NCBI GenBank assembly: GCA_030529405.1
Contig: JAUMWZ010000053.1
Span: 1-9,366 of the forward strand
DNA length: 9,366 nt
Origin: Bacteroides sp.
GTDB taxonomy: Bacteria > Bacteroidota > Bacteroidia > Bacteroidales > Bacteroidaceae
Reading direction: 5' to 3'
In this document: positions 6,564 through 9,366 of the stretch, piece after piece
How the letters are laid out: each line of letters opens with the position of its first letter
How positions within the stretch are numbered: the stretch's first letter is position 1
Notes under the pieces: generated by a model
What the model saw: the letters and a program-made list of their open reading frames with translations, nothing else
What the model was told of the DNA's origin: nothing
Databases searched by the model: none
Position numbers and translations under genes: made by a program

Positions 6564-6582
6564 TCTTTCTGTATTTATATTA

Positions 6583-9222
6583 TTAGAAAAGTTTCATCTG
6601 ACCTGTCATCTCGTCAATTATATCGCTTTCGCTCTTATCTTTATCAGGGTCTAGATTTTCTTCTTCCTCACCATAGTTATCGTTTTCATTTGCCACAGGC
6701 TGATATATACGAGTAGGTTCAAGCTCATTAACGGTATCTATGGTATAAGTTGTAAGCCTCTTACCCTTTGCCTTAAACCCTTTTACAGCAATAAACTCGT
6801 CAGCTTCTATCACAAGTGGCTCTCTAAAACTGTCATTTCCTCCAAACACTACTTCCAAACGAGGGTAATATTCGTCAGTTAGCAATATAAGTTTGCTAGC
6901 TTTGTTTTCTCCAAGATAGTTTTGTTTCTTATTAGATTCTTCAAAACAGAACCTCTTTATGTATGGATAGTTTTGTTGGTCTGCATCATAGAGTAGTGCT
7001 GTCCACCTCTTGTTTGCATCGAACTTTTCTATAATCTGTATACCCGGCTCATAGTGGTTGCTTGAGTCGAACGAGGTAGTATAGAAGTCTCCGTTATTCA
7101 TCACTACTAATATGCTGTCATCACTATGGAATTCTCCGAGGAAATCTCCCCTTCCGTCATAGTTCAGGCGTAACACATCTGGGTCAAACCAAACCTTTCT
7201 GCCGCCCAAGGTTGAGCCTCCTCTCTGCTTCAAGTTTATCTTGTGTATAGGCAATCTAGTCAGTATCACCCCCATAGCATTCTTGCCTTTTATGCCTATT
7301 TCGCTAAAGTCTTTCTCAAAAATCACACGTCTTACCTTCGGATTGGGCTTTAGTGTTACCTTAATCACTTCTGCCTCACCGTTCGGATTGGCTGTAAAGT
7401 AGAGCACCTTTGAGTCTGGTGTGCCTTGAGTTATTGTATATTCTCTATCTCTGACAACCGATGTTACGGCGAAACGTTTAATGTATGTAGTTCCATCTTT
7501 ACCATCTCTGTATGCGGCATTATAAATTGTGCGTTTATCATTCTTCTTGAATACGTTTGCAAACAATATATTCTTTCCAACGAATTTCTTCTCACTTACC
7601 GCGGTAACTATATATCGTCCATCTTTGAAGAAAACTATAACATCATCTATGTCGGAACAGTTTGCAACGAACTCGTCTTTCTTCAATCCCGTTCCTATAA
7701 ATCCTTCTTCTCTATTTATGTATAGTCTTTCGTTTGCCTCTGCTACCTTTGTAGCCTCGATAGTATCAAAACTTCTAATCTCCGTACGTCGTTCGTAGTT
7801 CTTTCCATATTTCTTTTTCAGAGTAGCAAACCAGTCTACCGTATAATCTACTATGTGTTCAAGATTATAGTCTATACCTTCTACCTCCTTGCGCATATTA
7901 GCCATCAACTCGTTTGCTTTGTCTGAGTTAAACTTCAATATACGTCCCATCTTTATTTCCATAAGTTTCAAGATGTCGTCAGTAGTTATTTCTCTCACAA
8001 ACATCTTAACAAACGGTTGTAGCCTGCTACTTATGTGTGCGCAAGCTATTTCTATGTTTTCTGCTTGTTCAAACTCTTTGTCTTTATAAATTCTCTCTTC
8101 TATGAAAATCTTTTCTAGTGAAGCAAAGTGCAAAGCCTCAAGAAGTTCGCCCTTTCTTATTAAGAGTTCTTTTTTAAGCAGTTCTAAAGTGTTGTCGGCA
8201 GACTTTTTAAGCACGTCGCTAACACTCAAGAAGAGAGGTTTTTTGCCATCAATAACACAGCAGTTAGGCGATATACTTACCTCGCAATCAGTGAAAGCAT
8301 AGAGCGCATCTATTGTTTTGTCAGACGACACTCCAGCAGCAAGATGAACTAGAATCTCTACTGTTGCAGCGGTATTATCGTCTACTTTCTTAATCTTTAT
8401 CTTACCCTTTTCCGATGCTTTGAGTATAGACTCTATCAGCGTATTGGTTGTTTTGCCGTAAGGTATTTCTGTGATTACAAGCGTTTTGTTGTCAAGTTTC
8501 TTGATATTTGCTCTTACCTTGACACTTCCTCCACGTTCGCCATCGTTATACTTAGAGACATCTATCGAGCCTCCTGTTTGGAAATCAGGATAGAGTGTAA
8601 ATTCTTTGCCACGCAAATAGTTTATTGCGGCATCGCAAAGCTCGTTGAAATTGTGTGGTAGTATCTTCGATGAGAGCCCCACTGCAATACCCTCTACACC
8701 TTGTGCTAGCAACAATGGGAACTTAACGGGCAACGTAATGGGTTCTTTGTTACGTCCGTCATACGACATTTTCCACTCTGTCGTCTTCTGATTGAACACT
8801 ACATCGAGCGCAAAGTGAGACAGACGAGCCTCAATATAACGTGGTGCTGCCGCCCTATCTCCCGTTAAAATATTTCCCCAGTTACCTTGCCAGTCAATCA
8901 AAAGGTCTTTCTGTCCGAGCTGAACAAGTGCATCTCCTATGGAAGCATCACCGTGTGGGTGGAACTGCATTGTATGCCCAACGATGTTTGCCACCTTATT
9001 GTATCTGCCGTCATCAAGTCGTTTCATTGAGTGTAATATACGCCTCTGCACTGGTTTAAGCCCATCATTGACGTGAGGAACAGCTCGTTCTAGAATCACG
9101 TAAGAAGCATAGTCAAGAAACCAGCTTTGAAACATTCCGCTGAGTTGATATTTTCTGCTCTCATCTTGTCCTCCAAATCCGGCAGGAACATAGTTAGAGT
9201 GTCCGTTGTTTTCTTCGCTCAT
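6583..9222 (-). CDS. parC: DNA topoisomerase IV subunit A
   Basis: The 879-residue DNA-cleaving subunit of a type IIA topoisomerase; with ParE it decatenates and relaxes DNA in the cytosol. The winged-helix breakage domain has the catalytic Tyr129 in RAAAPRYIEAR (123-133), the intercalating Ile179 of GIAVG, and the QRDR HPHGDASIGDALV (88-100). Ala93 stands where Gram-negative GyrA/ParC usually have Ser; Asp97 keeps the acidic position. A coiled-coil gate region (about 340-470) is followed by a beta-pinwheel-type C-terminal domain (about 500-840). There is no canonical GyrA box; the nearest text is KQRGGSTLGG (665-674), which argues for topoisomerase IV over gyrase. The end is an acidic, probably disordered tail (841-874) closing in QMKLF. 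The leader before ATG has no clear Shine-Dalgarno site. parE is not in the window. First gene of the three-gene cluster. Confidence 0.93.
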   Translation of the reverse strand: MSEENNGHSNYVPAGFGGQDESRKYQLSGMFQSWFLDYASYVILERAVPHVNDGLKPVQRRILHSMKRLDDGRYNKVANIVGHTMQFHPHGDASIGDALVQLGQKDLLIDWQGNWGNILTGDRAAAPRYIEARLSHFALDVVFNQKTTEWKMSYDGRNKEPITLPVKFPLLLAQGVEGIAVGLSSKILPHNFNELCDAAINYLRGKEFTLYPDFQTGGSIDVSKYNDGERGGSVKVRANIKKLDNKTLVITEIPYGKTTNTLIESILKASEKGKIKIKKVDDNTAATVEILVHLAAGVSSDKTIDALYAFTDCEVSISPNCCVIDGKKPLFLSVSDVLKKSADNTLELLKKELLIRKGELLEALHFASLEKIFIEERIYKDKEFEQAENIEIACAHISSRLQPFVKMFVREITTDDILKLMEIKMGRILKFNSDKANELMANMRKEVEGIDYNLEHIVDYTVDWFATLKKKYGKNYERRTEIRSFDTIEATKVAEANERLYINREEGFIGTGLKKDEFVANCSDIDDVIVFFKDGRYIVTAVSEKKFVGKNILFANVFKKNDKRTIYNAAYRDGKDGTTYIKRFAVTSVVRDREYTITQGTPDSKVLYFTANPNGEAEVIKVTLKPNPKVRRVIFEKDFSEIGIKGKNAMGVILTRLPIHKINLKQRGGSTLGGRKVWFDPDVLRLNYDGRGDFLGEFHSDDSILVVMNNGDFYTTSFDSSNHYEPGIQIIEKFDANKRWTALLYDADQQNYPYIKRFCFEESNKKQNYLGENKASKLILLTDEYYPRLEVVFGGNDSFREPLVIEADEFIAVKGFKAKGKRLTTYTIDTVNELEPTRIYQPVANENDNYGEEEENLDPDKDKSESDIIDEMTGQMKLF

Positions 9223-9249
9223 CTTGTATAATGTGGTCGGTTAATCTGA

Positions 9250-9257
9250 CAAAAATA
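9250..9257 (-). promoter_or_regulatory. Candidate -7 box for the parC cluster
   Basis: On the minus strand TATTTTTG fits TAnnTTTG and lies 28-35 bases before the parC ATG. No good TTTG occurs 18-21 bases further upstream, so the promoter assignment is weak. A 5-bp hairpin (GTCGG 9236-9240, CTGAC 9246-9250, one wobble) lies in the predicted leader. Confidence 0.25.
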
Positions 9258-9301
9258 CGATTTTCTTTCCAAAATCTATGTTTTTTAGATAATAAGTCTG
9301 T

Positions 9302-9328
9302 TTTGCTTGAAAGCAAACTATATATAGT
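9302..9328. repeat. Two adjoining palindromes upstream of parC
   Basis: TTTGCTT (9302-9308) and AAGCAAA (9311-9317) are perfect arms around GA. ACTATATATAGT (9317-9328) is a perfect 12-base palindrome sharing one base with the first. They lie about 80-105 bases upstream of the parC start, next to the repeat copy at 9334-9354. They may be protein-binding sites; no function can be assigned. Confidence 0.4.
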
Positions 9329-9333
9329 CATCA

Positions 9334-9354
9334 TATAAGTTATATATGGTTTAG
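9334..9354 (-). repeat. Dispersed intergenic repeat, copy 4 (inverted)
   Basis: On the minus strand this reads CTAAACCATATA followed by TAACTTATA, matching the plus-strand copy at 3189-3209 in 19 of 21 positions. It lies about 110-130 bases upstream of parC, near the right edge of the window. Confidence 0.55.
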
Positions 9355-9366
9355 AAATAAACTGTA

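Noticed and set aside
7199..7228. KQRGGSTLGG in ParC as a GyrA box
   Set aside because: The gyrase box is QRRGGKG; here only QRGG is shared and the basic end is missing, so it does not support gyrase activity.
1..9366. CRISPR array, phage genes, insertion sequences or a defence island
   Set aside because: No regularly spaced repeats, transposase, integrase, nuclease or toxin-antitoxin pair could be found on either strand; the repeat copies are few, irregularly spaced and short.

Overview
The window is AT-rich DNA from a Gram-negative anaerobe of the phylum Bacteroidota, most likely order Bacteroidales. Four things point there: a 535-residue ATP-type PEP carboxykinase, an 879-residue topoisomerase IV A subunit with the QRDR sequence HPHGDASIGD, a DUF3316-like envelope protein, and promoter candidates of the TTTG / TAnnTTTG type with A-rich leaders instead of strong Shine-Dalgarno sites. 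Genus cannot be fixed from the sequence alone.

Layout: positions 1-391 are non-coding, with a dispersed AT-rich repeat at the left edge and the pckA terminator at 305-341. pckA (392-1999, minus) and upp (2281-2934, plus) diverge from a 281-base regulatory gap. A 322-base convergent gap (2935-3256) follows; it holds a 48-base near-perfect palindrome and two repeat copies. Next comes a lone WecA/MraY-family glycolipid-initiating transferase (3257-4393, minus), then tRNA-Leu(UAG) with its own promoter and terminator (4495-4674, minus). The right half is a three-gene minus-strand cluster transcribed as parC (6583-9222), a DUF3316-like outer-membrane-type protein (5733-6563) and an S41-family lipoprotein protease (4691-5713), with exactly 19 bases in each gap. 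The right edge (9223-9366) is the parC leader and carries another repeat copy.

Together: pckA serves central carbon and CO2 metabolism, upp uracil salvage, the WecA-like enzyme the first step of a lipid-linked surface or protein glycan, and the parC cluster joins chromosome decatenation with two cell-envelope proteins. There is no phage, IS element, CRISPR array or defence locus, and I see no clear new multi-gene system. The observations most worth following are a C-terminal QMKLF peptide on ParC that looks like a sliding-clamp-binding motif, the four-copy intergenic repeat around AAACCATATA, and the 48-base palindrome between upp and the transferase gene.
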